DNA of 9,651 bases, taken from positions 1 to 9,651 of the forward strand of contig URTP01000081.1 in the NCBI GenBank assembly GCA_900550835.1. The letters are read 5' to 3'. The position numbers and the translations under genes are program-made. The notes under the pieces were generated by a model, which was not told the origin of the DNA, did not search any database, and worked only from the letters and a program-made list of their open reading frames with translations. Source of the stretch: an uncultured Collinsella sp. (GTDB taxonomy: Bacteria; Actinomycetota; Coriobacteriia; Coriobacteriales; Coriobacteriaceae). This document shows positions 1 through 5,903 of this stretch, piece by piece. The first letter of the stretch is position 1, and each line of letters opens with the position of its first letter.

Positions 1-57
1 GGGCGATCCAGGCCGATTTGGGCGCCCTGCTCTCGGCGGCGCGGACGGCGAAGGTAT

Positions 58-822
58 TTAAGCCTCCTTGTTAGTCTCTTTGAGATATTCCCCGTCGCCC
101 ACGGGCTCTAACCACTCGTTGGAGGCCTCCTCGCCCGGAACCTCCAGCGCGAGATGGGAGAACCAGCTCTCGGGCGCGGCTCCGTGCCAATGTTTCACAC
201 CCGGGGCGATGTTGACCACATCGCCAGGGCGCAGCTCCTGTGCCGGTTTACCCCATTCCTGGTAGAACCCTCGACCAGCCACGCAGATGAGAATCTGTCC
301 GCCGCCGTTTTTGGCGTGGTGCACGTGCCAGTTGTTGCGGCAGCCGGGCTCGAACGTCACGTTGTAGACGCCAACCTGCTCGGTTGATAGAGGCGCGAGG
401 TAGCTTTGCCCGATAAAGTACTTCGCGAATGCGTCGTTGGGGGCACCGATGGGAAAGGCCATCTCGTTTTGGTGCTCGGCTTTTGCATCAGCGGCATCGT
501 CATCCGCCCAGACCTCCTTCGCCATGCGAAAGGCCGCCCATGCCTTGGGCCACCCCGCGTAAAACGCGGCGTGGGTAAGGATTTCCGCTATCTCCGCCCT
601 GGTTACACCGTTATTCTTTGCGGACATCAGATGGTATTGGAACGAGGAATCCGTCAGTCCCTGCGCCATCAGGGCCACCACCGTCACCACGCTGCGGTCT
701 CGAAGGGAAAGCTCGCCCTCTCGGCTCCACACCTCGCCAAACAGCACATCGTCATTGAGCTGTGCGAATTTGGGGGCAAAGTCCCCTAGGGCATCTCTGC
801 CTGCCGTCTGTTTAATTGCCAT
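58..822 (-). CDS. Carboxymuconolactone decarboxylase-cupin fusion protein
   Basis: The 254-residue protein has two domains. Residues about 15-105 match the carboxymuconolactone decarboxylase (CMD/AhpD-like) fold, with the family signature around EILTHAAFYAGWP (80-92) including His84. There is no CxxC pair, so AhpD-type disulfide peroxidase chemistry is unlikely. Residues about 150-230 form a cupin: WHVHH (165-169) and HWHG (211-214) supply the metal-binding histidines, with Gln176 near where many cupins have Glu. Known fusions of this kind are annotated only generally; a role with small aromatic, quinone or lactone compounds is inference. GGGGGAG lies 8 nt before the ATG. The gene is divergent from a MerR gene and a MerR-type operator lies between them, so it is probably that regulator's target. 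Both domains are complete. Substrate unknown. Confidence 0.9.
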   Translation of the reverse strand: MAIKQTAGRDALGDFAPKFAQLNDDVLFGEVWSREGELSLRDRSVVTVVALMAQGLTDSSFQYHLMSAKNNGVTRAEIAEILTHAAFYAGWPKAWAAFRMAKEVWADDDAADAKAEHQNEMAFPIGAPNDAFAKYFIGQSYLAPLSTEQVGVYNVTFEPGCRNNWHVHHAKNGGGQILICVAGRGFYQEWGKPAQELRPGDVVNIAPGVKHWHGAAPESWFSHLALEVPGEEASNEWLEPVGDGEYLKETNKEA

Positions 823-912
823 GATCGATCTCCCCCTGTCGATGGTTTAGGTGCAAATCTGTTTCCGCATTACGGAACACCCTTTGCAATCCCTGTTCTA
901 ATGACGAGAATG

Positions 913-943
913 AAGGTAATACCTAAACCTGACTTTAGGTCAA
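913..943 (-). promoter_or_regulatory. MerR-type operator and promoter of the CMD-cupin gene
   Basis: A perfect inverted repeat, ACCTAAA (921-927) and TTTAGGT (934-940) with a 6-nt centre, lies between the divergent cupin and merR genes. Read on the minus strand, TTGACC (943-938) is a good -35 element overlapping one half-site. A TACCTT hexamer (918-913) lies 19 bp downstream; a better-looking TATTAC (921-916) would give only 16 bp. A dyad inside an overlong 19-bp spacer is the classic arrangement at MerR-activated promoters, where the regulator untwists DNA to realign the elements. The transcript would run toward the cupin gene with a leader of roughly 80 nt. The repeat is seen directly; its use as an operator is inferred. 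Confidence 0.75.
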
Positions 944-974
944 GAAATGAATTCGAGATTGATTCGGAGGAGCC

Positions 975-1415
975 ATGTACACAATCGGACAGGTGTCGGA
1001 GATGTTCGGCTTGCCCGCCTCAACGCTGCGCTATTACGACAAGCAGGGATTGTTCCCGGCATTGGAGCGGACGTCCGGCATTCGGCAATTCGGCGATACG
1101 GAACTCGAGGCGCTTCGGGTCATCGAATGCCTCAAGAAAGCGGGGATGGAGATCAAGGACATCCGTCTATTCATGGAATGGTGCGCGGAGGGTCCATCGA
1201 CATACCCCAAACGCAAGGCCATGTTCGAGGAGCGGAAGGCCCACATGGAGCTAGAGATCGCGAACATGAACCGCGCGCTGGACATGCTGAAGTACAAATG
1301 CTGGTTCTACGGGCAGCTGAATCAGGGCGAGAATGAGACTGAGCTGAGGGCCATGATTCCCGACGGTTTGCCAGAAGATATCAAAGAGGCCTACGAGAAC
1401 GCTCACGCTCGGTAG
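975..1415 (+). CDS. MerR family transcriptional regulator
   Basis: This 146-residue protein starts with a typical MerR winged helix: YTIGQVSEMFGLPASTLRYY at residues 2-21, followed by the wing with SGIRQFGD (34-41). Residues about 80-110 form the dimerisation coiled coil, ending in LKYKCWFYGQL (105-115). Cys70 and Cys109 could be thiol sensors as in NmlR/AdhR-like members, but no metal-binding cysteine cluster like that of MerR or ZntR is present. GGAGGAG lies just before the ATG at 975. The gene is divergent from the CMD-cupin gene, with a MerR-type palindrome in that gene's promoter, so it most likely activates the enzyme in response to an organic or electrophilic signal (inferred). A short AAAAA-cgccc-TTTTT element follows the stop and may help termination. 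Confidence 0.93.
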   Translation: MYTIGQVSEMFGLPASTLRYYDKQGLFPALERTSGIRQFGDTELEALRVIECLKKAGMEIKDIRLFMEWCAEGPSTYPKRKAMFEERKAHMELEIANMNRALDMLKYKCWFYGQLNQGENETELRAMIPDGLPEDIKEAYENAHAR

Positions 1416-1498
1416 TACCAAAAACGCCCTTTTTAAACTCAACCATTGTTTAAGATGTCACAACTCGGACAACAAGACTGGTTGCCCCGGTACGCAAC

Positions 1499-1531
1499 GG
1501 GAGGGTCGACGCGGCTGGCATCGACCCTCCC
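1499..1531. terminator. Perfect 11-bp hairpin between convergent genes
   Basis: GGGAGGGTCGA (1499-1509) and TCGACCCTCCC (1521-1531) form a perfect 11-bp, GC-rich stem with an 11-nt loop. It sits between the merR stop (1415) and the stop of the convergent NmrA-like gene (1552). No strong T-run follows on either strand, so it is not a textbook intrinsic terminator. Its place and strength suggest a bidirectional terminator or transcript-end stabiliser. Confidence 0.65.
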
Positions 1532-1551
1532 ATTTCCCAAACGGCATAAAG

Positions 1552-2190
1552 CTACTTGCTCACAACCGAGATGCGCTGGGCGACGTGGTTACCGGACTCG
1601 ATCTCATCGACCATGGCAATCGCATAGTCAGCGTACGAGAGCGTTGACTCGCCGCGGCTGTTGAGCGTGAACTCCTCGCCCGCCAAGATATACTCACCGG
1701 TGCGCCCGCCGTCGGCCTGGAAGTCAGCAGCAGGGGAAATGAAGGTCCACTTGAGGCCGTCCGTTTCGCGAAGGTGAGCAAGGACTTTGCCGGCCGCGGC
1801 GGACAGCGGCTTCCAGTCATCGGGGAAGTCCGGGCCCATATCGACGGTGACCGTATGCTCGGGGTTGACGAACAGCGAGCCCGCGCCACCCACTATGAGC
1901 AGGCGCACATCGGTGCCGACCAGCACATTAGCCAAGTGGATGCCAGCGTCGGTGATACCGGGGATGGTCTCGGGCGTCCAGCCGCCCACGGCGTCCACCA
2001 CGGCGTCGAAGCCTTCGAGGTCTTCCGTCGTGAGCTCGAGTGCATCTTTGATGACGGAGTTCTGAGCGGCGGTCCTATTCTCGCCGCGCACGATGGCGGT
2101 CACGTCGAATCCGCGACGCACGGCCTCCTCAACGATGAGGCTGCCGGCCCTGCCGTTCGCTGCTACAACTGCGATTTTCTTGGTCATCAT
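1552..2190 (-). CDS. NAD(P)-binding NmrA/YwnB-like oxidoreductase
   Basis: The 212-residue protein is an atypical short-chain dehydrogenase-like Rossmann protein. IAVVAANGRAGSLIVEEA (residues 6-23) is the dinucleotide-binding loop, with Ala in place of the first Gly of the usual GATGxxG pattern. GFDVTAIVR follows as the second strand, LLIVGGAGSL lies in the middle, and WTFISPAADF toward the C-terminus is typical of the NmrA/YwnB group. There is no classical YxxxK site, so it may be a redox sensor or a quinone/NADPH-linked enzyme rather than a standard dehydrogenase. AAAGG lies 5 nt before ATG-ATG; either Met could start. It is divergent from an HxlR regulator, a common pairing for oxidoreductases induced by quinones or aldehydes, so that regulator is its likely repressor (inferred). 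Length is normal for the family. Confidence 0.88.
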   Translation of the reverse strand: MMTKKIAVVAANGRAGSLIVEEAVRRGFDVTAIVRGENRTAAQNSVIKDALELTTEDLEGFDAVVDAVGGWTPETIPGITDAGIHLANVLVGTDVRLLIVGGAGSLFVNPEHTVTVDMGPDFPDDWKPLSAAAGKVLAHLRETDGLKWTFISPAADFQADGGRTGEYILAGEEFTLNSRGESTLSYADYAIAMVDEIESGNHVAQRISVVSK

Positions 2191-2247
2191 ACTTTCCTTT
2201 CGACCTGCGGCACTCGCCGCCGCTTTCCTTGCGGCTCATACGATACG

Positions 2248-2296
2248 CGTCAAAGGTATATAATGGAAAGTAGGCACATAAAAGTGCTGTAAGCAC
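2248..2296. promoter_or_regulatory. Divergent promoter/operator region between NmrA-like and hxlR-family genes
   Basis: A perfect TATAAT (2259-2264, plus strand) is a strong -10 candidate for the HxlR gene, though the -35 region (about 2236-2241, TCATAC) is poor. Just downstream is a short palindrome, GTGCT-GTA-AGCAC (2284-2296), at a good place for an autoregulatory operator. On the minus strand TTGACG (2253-2248) could be a -35 for the NmrA-like gene, but no convincing -10 follows it. Only the -10 and the palindrome are solid observations; the roles are inferred. Confidence 0.45.
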
Positions 2297-2351
2297 CAAA
2301 AGGAAACTAATGTAAATGACGTGCATGATTGCAGACGGAGGTTTCGCGAAT

Positions 2352-2702
2352 ATGACGGCACCGACTTTGGAGGACCTGCCTGCCTGCCCAGTGGAGACAA
2401 CGCTTTTACTCATCGGCAACAAGTGGCAGGTGCTCATCCTGCGCGAACTCTCGCTCAAAGGCACGATGCGCTTTAAGGAGCTGCAACGCTCGATCGGCAA
2501 GATTTCGCAGAAAGTTCTGACCAGCAACCTACGAACCATGGAGGAAACGGGACTCGTTCATCGAGAGGCATTCGCAGAAGTGCCCCCACGGGTGGAGTAC
2601 TCGCTCACCGACCTGGGACAGACACTCAGACCCGTTCTTGACGCAATGAGAGCTTGGGGCGAGAACTACAAGGAGCAGCTCCGCGGCGGCGGGCTTCGAT
2701 AA
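2352..2702 (+). CDS. HxlR family winged-helix regulator with N-terminal cysteine
   Basis: From the start chosen here the protein has 116 residues. CPVETTLLLIGNKWQVLILREL (12-33) opens the HxlR winged helix. RFKELQRSIGKISQKVLTSNLRTMEETGLV (40-69) is the recognition region, and VEYSLTDLGQTLRPVLDAM (81-99) completes the wing and dimer helix. The start at 2352 is preferred because GGAGG lies 10 nt upstream and the N-terminus then fits the family. The upstream ATG at 2316, preceded by an AAGGAAA, adds 12 residues with no family match. Cys12 is at the position of the redox-sensing cysteine of YodB/HypR-type members, which respond to quinones, aldehydes or oxidants by thiol modification. It is divergent from the NmrA-like gene, its probable target. 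Confidence 0.92.
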   Translation: MTAPTLEDLPACPVETTLLLIGNKWQVLILRELSLKGTMRFKELQRSIGKISQKVLTSNLRTMEETGLVHREAFAEVPPRVEYSLTDLGQTLRPVLDAMRAWGENYKEQLRGGGLR

Positions 2703-2973
2703 GTAGTTCCTACTGGTTACACGCCTACAGAAACCCCTCCGCCCTATCGCCATCACGGGAAACCCTCCTCCTTGGTTCTCGCCGCAAACGGCTTCGAGGC
2801 CGCGCTGGCGGTCCCGGCACGGCTGGAGTCGGCCCGCGCGAGCAGCGGAAAGGGACACACGCCCTTTACCAAGGTAGATTGCTGCTTTCGCTTCCCGTTC
2901 CTTCCGCAGTATTCTCAAGGCGGATGCGCGGCCCGCGCTCTTGGCGCCTAGGGGGCGTCGCCGTCACATCGTT
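2703..2973. other. Intergenic gap between convergent hxlR-family and tetR genes
   Basis: About 270 bp separate the stop of the HxlR gene from the stop of the TetR gene. Several overlapping open frames cross it, but none has a good ribosome binding site or recognisable product. One short hairpin is visible, AAAGGG (2849-2854) with CCCTTT (2862-2867), which could serve as a weak terminator. Nothing else is supported. Confidence 0.5.
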
Positions 2974-3597
2974 TCATTCGCGCCTCTCTTTAGCGTTGGC
3001 AAGACGTCGGTTCGTGCCGTTCGGGTGCACGCAGGTTTTGATAATGCGCGCCATCTCATCGATAGGCGTTTCGCAGCCGCTCCGAATCCAGTCCTGTACC
3101 ACGGCAGAGAGCCCATGCACATAAAAACTGATGACGAAGGCCCGCTGCTCGCTGGGATAGCCAAAGCGCTCCAACACTGGGTCGATGATGTGCTTCGCTA
3201 GGGCCTCGAATCGCTCCTGAGCTTGCAGCGTATGCCCGTTTGCGAGCATCGCGCGATAGATGGAGCAGCTGTCTTGGACGAACTCGAGGTAGGGCCTCAG
3301 ATACTCGTCGGTTACGAAAACGAGCTCATCGAGGGAAGCCGTACGGATAGCCCCGATCGTGTCTGCGGCGCTTTGTTCAAAGCGCTCGAAGAACTTGGTG
3401 TTCACATGCTCCGAACACTCCTTCACGAGGTCAGGGACACCCTGGTAGTGAAGGTAGAACGTAGAGCGCCCCACCCCGGCCTTCTTGCAAATCTCCTTAA
3501 CGGTTATGAACTCCGCGCCCTTGTTCTGCAGCAAGTCGAGCAAAGCCTCGTCCATAAGCTGCGCCGTCGTAAAGTATCTGCTCTGCTGCCTGTTCAC
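2974..3597 (-). CDS. TetR/AcrR family transcriptional regulator
   Basis: This 207-residue protein has a clear TetR helix-turn-helix near the N-terminus: MDEALLDLLQNKGAEFITV (15-33), then KEICKKAGVGRSTFYLHY (34-51). YFTTAQLMDEA just before it is typical of TetR proteins with the short C-terminal domain found in dihydroxyacetone-kinase-regulator-like members. The remaining 150 residues are helical and give no ligand clue. The start is GTG at 3597, with a purine-rich GGGAGAGG about 10 nt upstream; there is no ATG before the HTH in this frame apart from the internal Met15. It lies 29 nt downstream of a small membrane-protein gene on the same strand and probably forms an operon with it. The gene is intact. 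Confidence 0.9.
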   Translation of the reverse strand: MNRQQSRYFTTAQLMDEALLDLLQNKGAEFITVKEICKKAGVGRSTFYLHYQGVPDLVKECSEHVNTKFFERFEQSAADTIGAIRTASLDELVFVTDEYLRPYLEFVQDSCSIYRAMLANGHTLQAQERFEALAKHIIDPVLERFGYPSEQRAFVISFYVHGLSAVVQDWIRSGCETPIDEMARIIKTCVHPNGTNRRLANAKERRE

Positions 3598-3626
3598 CCA
3601 AGCCTGCCTCTCCCTGATGCCAAAAG

Positions 3627-3980
3627 CTATTCGCCGGCAATTCCCTTGGCAAGCTCCATTATCTCAAAGGCGTATTTCTTCTTAGAGGTTTCCAGAATCC
3701 AGCGATACAGGACAAGGTTCACGCTTGCGCCTGCGATACCCAAGATACCAAGGACGATTCCGAGCACAAACAACGTGCCCTCGCCAGGTCCCAGCACACC
3801 CATGGTCAGGCACATGCCCACACCCAACAACAGCGAGGAAGCGATGCCAAAGCTGTAGGCGAAGACGTTCGCGGGGCGTTTGGCTTTGGCATCGAGCTTC
3901 TTGAGCGCGGCGAGCTTGGAGGCGCTTTTGGGCGCGTATTGCTTGGCGATCGATTCCGCGCAGATCTTGTCGGTGTCCAT
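3627..3980 (-). CDS. Small two-helix membrane protein (often labelled 'dihydropteridine reductase')
   Basis: The 117-residue protein begins with a soluble segment rich in Lys and Ala (1-36, including KKLDAKAKRPANVFAY at 27-42). Two hydrophobic helices follow (about 40-62 and 69-93), and the C-terminus is charged, ending in KKKYAFEIMELAKGI (100-114). This pattern matches a family in Clostridia and Coriobacteriia that databases often label dihydropteridine reductase. It has no Rossmann or flavin-binding motif, so that enzyme name is very unlikely to be right. The start at 3980 is chosen over upstream in-frame codons because AAGGAAG lies 5 nt before its ATG and because the family's N-terminus begins here. 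The TetR gene follows 29 nt downstream, suggesting co-transcription and possible regulation by it. Function unknown. Confidence 0.82.
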   Translation of the reverse strand: MDTDKICAESIAKQYAPKSASKLAALKKLDAKAKRPANVFAYSFGIASSLLLGVGMCLTMGVLGPGEGTLFVLGIVLGILGIAGASVNLVLYRWILETSKKKYAFEIMELAKGIAGE

Positions 3981-4049
3981 GTTTTCTTCCTTTTCTCTAT
4001 GGCTTGTTCGACAACCCAAGAATAGGAAGAACGTGCAGGCGATTGAAGA

Positions 4050-4069
4050 ACACAAACGGGACGTTGTGT
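4050..4069. promoter_or_regulatory. Short inverted repeat upstream of the membrane protein-tetR operon
   Basis: ACACAA (4050-4055) and TTGTGT (4064-4069) form a perfect 6-bp inverted repeat with an 8-nt centre, 70 bp upstream of the membrane-protein start. Size and spacing suit a TetR operator, and the gene order makes autoregulation by the TetR protein reasonable. No clear -35/-10 pair could be fixed around it, so the role is a guess. Confidence 0.3.
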
Positions 4070-4114
4070 CCATGTTATATCGGCGAATGTCGACACTCAC
4101 CGCAACTGCTCGGA

Positions 4115-4264
4115 ATGATGATTGCGCTGTATTTCGTTATCAAATGGGCAGTGAAAAACGGCATAAAAGAAGCCTACGGTGCTATCACTGGCAAGAATAC
4201 CGCTGAAGATATCCAAAACGAAAAAGAGTTGAAAGAACTTGGATTGGATCAAGAGGATCGATAA
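4115..4264 (+). CDS. Small membrane-anchored peptide, possibly N-terminally truncated
   Basis: The 49-residue product starts MMIALYFVIKWAVKNG and continues as a charged helix with GITGK-like and EDIQNEKELKEL segments. The hydrophobic part is only about 13 residues, short for a membrane span. Related small proteins carrying an IKWAVKNGIKEAY-type motif have, as I recall them, a longer hydrophobic N-terminus. No good ribosome binding site precedes either ATG (4115 or 4118), and the in-frame sequence upstream is not hydrophobic. This looks like a coding remnant that lost its 5' part, or a very short gene that is weakly translated. It is followed by a small hairpin, TTGTCC-TCGG-GGACAA (4298-4313). 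Function unknown. Confidence 0.45.
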   Translation: MMIALYFVIKWAVKNGIKEAYGAITGKNTAEDIQNEKELKELGLDQEDR

Positions 4265-4470
4265 ATCCAGTTTCACTGCCCCTAAAACGGCCTCGCTTTG
4301 TCCTCGGGGACAATGATGCTCACTCATTCATTTGAATTCGTCTTGAGGAGCGCCTTGACGCGCAGGGCGTAACGTGTGGCCTAGAGAGGTCGTCCCCTGC
4401 GCTTTGTCCTTCGCGCGCTCGTGCTTACCTTGATAAGGTCGGCATCACGAAAGAGCATCGCTTCCTCGAG
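4265..4470. other. Gene-poor stretch with two hairpins
   Basis: No gene with a proper start and ribosome binding site is visible. Two hairpins are. TTGTCC and GGACAA with a TCGG loop (4298-4313) lies 33 nt after the small membrane-peptide gene and may terminate it. GCGCAGGG (4360-4367) and CCCTGCGC (4395-4402), followed by TTTGT, form an 8-bp stem with a long loop. A start-less plus-strand open frame runs 4335-4595. A minus-strand frame from TTG 4506 to the stop at 4381 (41 codons) is preceded by GGGAG. Both are too short to call. Confidence 0.4.
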
Positions 4471-4748
4471 GTATCTATTACGGCGTTTCAGTCTATCGCC
4501 TTTCAAGAGCTGCTCCTAAAACTCGAATCTGATTACACTTTTGGGAGTTTCATAACTCTGCGCCACAAGATGAGCAAAGAACGCACCTCGAGATGAATCG
4601 ACTAAAGGAATTACGCACCTGCCGGGAGGCAGGCAGCCTGCTCGATCATCGCGGACTGCCAATTGATAAACCCCAAAAGCCGGACCGCACGGCGGCGCTC
4701 GTTTCGCTAAATCGGCTTGATGGAATGGCGGATCACGGTCTTGAGGTT
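4471..4748 (+). repeat. Degenerate ~280-bp direct repeat, copy 1
   Basis: This stretch aligns end to end with 9341-9620 in the same orientation, at roughly 70% identity judged by eye, with only a few single-base gaps. Well-matched blocks include CTTTCAAGAGCT, TTTTGGGAGT, AACTCTGCG, CGCGGACTG and TTTCGCTAAATCG. Copy 1 contains a 53-codon frame (4593-4754), but single-base gaps and stops break that frame in copy 2, so coding constraint is not what keeps the copies similar. A hairpin, CTCCTAAAA (4513-4521) with TTTTGGGAG (4539-4547), has one G-U-type pair; the matching hairpin in copy 2 is perfect. The copies flank the LytTR-ATPase-AbiE segment. The family was not recognised. Confidence 0.75.
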
Positions 4749-4754
4749 CAATAG
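4593..4754 (+). CDS. Doubtful 53-residue open frame inside repeat copy 1
   Basis: The frame starts MNRLKELRTCREAG and ends in LNRLDGMADHGLEVQ. It has no transmembrane segment and a plausible helical, basic composition. No good ribosome binding site precedes the ATG, and the equivalent frame in repeat copy 2 is shifted and stopped. It is recorded because the open frame nearly coincides with the second half of the repeat; it may be the remnant of a small gene. Function unknown. Confidence 0.15.
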   Translation: MNRLKELRTCREAGSLLDHRGLPIDKPQKPDRTAALVSLNRLDGMADHGLEVQ

Positions 4755-4810
4755 CTGGATGCGTTCAGAAATGGACACGAAGGCCCTCGGGTGTCATTCA
4801 AATCCAGTCT

Positions 4811-4842
4811 GCATCTTGGTTCCTCGACAGCGCAGCTTGGTT
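4811..4842 (+). promoter_or_regulatory. Tandem 21-bp-spaced direct repeat upstream of the LytTR gene
   Basis: GCATCTTGGTT (4811-4821) and GCAGCTTGGTT (4832-4842) match at 10 of 11 positions and start exactly 21 bp apart, two helical turns. LytTR regulators bind pairs of direct repeats at about this spacing. The element lies about 60-95 bp upstream of the LytTR start codon, suggesting autoregulation. The repeat is seen directly; its function is inferred. Confidence 0.55.
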
Positions 4843-4903
4843 AAACGCCGAAGGTTCAGCTATCTTCGTCAGCTAGCATGAGAGCAACCCGAAGGGAGGA
4901 CGC

Positions 4904-5377
4904 ATGAAGATCACAATCGAAAAGCGAGAAGCAGCTCAAGATATAGAAGTCACGATCGTCTGCGTAAGGGTCGATCGCCGCGTGCTTGATATAACGGCTC
5001 GGCTGCGCATGCTTGACAGGAAGGTGACGGGCACGGCCGACGGCTGCACGCGCGTGCTGAGCGCAGAAGACGTCCTGTTCATCGAGTCGGTCGACAAGCA
5101 CACGTTCATTTATACGGCCGACACGGTTCTCGAAACGGGCCTGCGCCTTTACGAGATGGAGGAGCGCCTGGCGGACTGCGACTTCCTGCGCATCGCGAAA
5201 GGTTGCATCGTCAACTTCCGCGCGATCACCGCCCTCAAGCCCGACGTCAACGGCAGGATCATCGCCACCTTGGAAAACGGTGAGCAGGTCGTTATCTCGC
5301 GCCAGTATGCGCCCGACGTCAAATCGAAGCTCGGTCTGAAGCAGTCGAAACGAAGGAAGGGAGACCGAAATGATTAA
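4904..5377 (+). CDS. LytTR family DNA-binding regulator
   Basis: The 157-residue protein has no receiver domain. Its N-terminal 40 residues are a short alpha/beta lead. Residues about 45-145 form a LytTR DNA-binding domain with the hallmark stretches VLFIESVDKHTFIYT (57-71), FLRIAKGCIVNFRAI (94-108) and a C-terminal part from ATLENG to ISRQYAPDVK (121-140). The C-terminus is basic. GGGAGG lies just ahead of the ATG. The last codons overlap the start of the DUF3021 gene (ATGATTAA, 8 nt), implying translational coupling. Known LytTR-DUF3021 pairs are two-gene units in which the membrane partner is thought to control or be controlled by the regulator. The direct repeats upstream suggest self-binding. 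Intact. Confidence 0.93.
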   Translation: MKITIEKREAAQDIEVTIVCVRVDRRVLDITARLRMLDRKVTGTADGCTRVLSAEDVLFIESVDKHTFIYTADTVLETGLRLYEMEERLADCDFLRIAKGCIVNFRAITALKPDVNGRIIATLENGEQVVISRQYAPDVKSKLGLKQSKRRKGDRND

Positions 5378-5849
5378 CAGGGACATTATCGACACCGATA
5401 AAAAGACGCCCGTGGAAAACCTCAGGCAACTCGTGAAAAGCACCTGTATCGGCTTCACTGTTGCCATGATAGCCTTCTTGGCATTAGGGACTTGTTTCGC
5501 TGATGACACCGCCAAGCAGGGCATTAACTATTGCTGGTCGATTCTCGCCGCGTGTGTCACCGTCCCCGCGCTGCAGTTCGTGTTCTTCACGCCCGCGGTG
5601 ATCAGACAGATGGCGTATCCCGCGCGCCTGGCGCTGTTCGACGTTTGCCTCTACGCAGCCCTCTGTGCATTGGCGTTTGTCTTTGCTTGGGTTCCCGTGA
5701 ACAACCCCGGGGCGTGGGTTACCTTCACGGTTGTCTTTCTCGCCATCCTGGCGGTCCTCACTCTTGCTTTCAACGCCAAGCTGAGCCGCGAGACCCGCGA
5801 ATTGAACGACAGGCTCGCGGAATACCGCAAGAGCAGGGAGACGGAATAA
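5370..5849 (+). CDS. DUF3021 family membrane protein
   Basis: The 159-residue protein has a polar N-terminus and four hydrophobic segments (about 24-42, 52-72, 86-107 and 114-135). A charged, probably coiled C-terminal helix follows (KLSRETRELNDRLAEYRK, 137-154). This is the DUF3021 layout, which is regularly encoded directly after a LytTR regulator. The gene overlaps that regulator's end by 8 nt, so the two are almost certainly co-translated. The molecular role is not established; a membrane sensor or antagonist of the LytTR partner is the usual guess. A small hairpin, AGCAT-tatcg-ATGCT (5860-5874), follows the stop. Gene length is normal for the family. Confidence 0.9.
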   Translation: MINRDIIDTDKKTPVENLRQLVKSTCIGFTVAMIAFLALGTCFADDTAKQGINYCWSILAACVTVPALQFVFFTPAVIRQMAYPARLALFDVCLYAALCALAFVFAWVPVNNPGAWVTFTVVFLAILAVLTLAFNAKLSRETRELNDRLAEYRKSRETE

Positions 5850-5903
5850 GGGTATAGCTGAGCATTATCGATGCTGGGCAAATCCTTACTCCCGATCCTC
5901 GGA

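Noticed and set aside
2..74. Possible 3' end of a plus-strand gene at the window start
   Set aside because: Two plus-strand frames are open and end at 61 and 74, but there are fewer than 25 codons and no recognisable motif, so neither could be supported.
1774..2292. 172-codon plus-strand open frame opposite the NmrA-like gene
   Set aside because: It is antisense to a well-supported gene, has no ribosome binding site and no recognisable domain.
4811..4842. CRISPR-like array
   Set aside because: There are only two short direct repeats, with a 10-nt gap, and no nearby cas genes.
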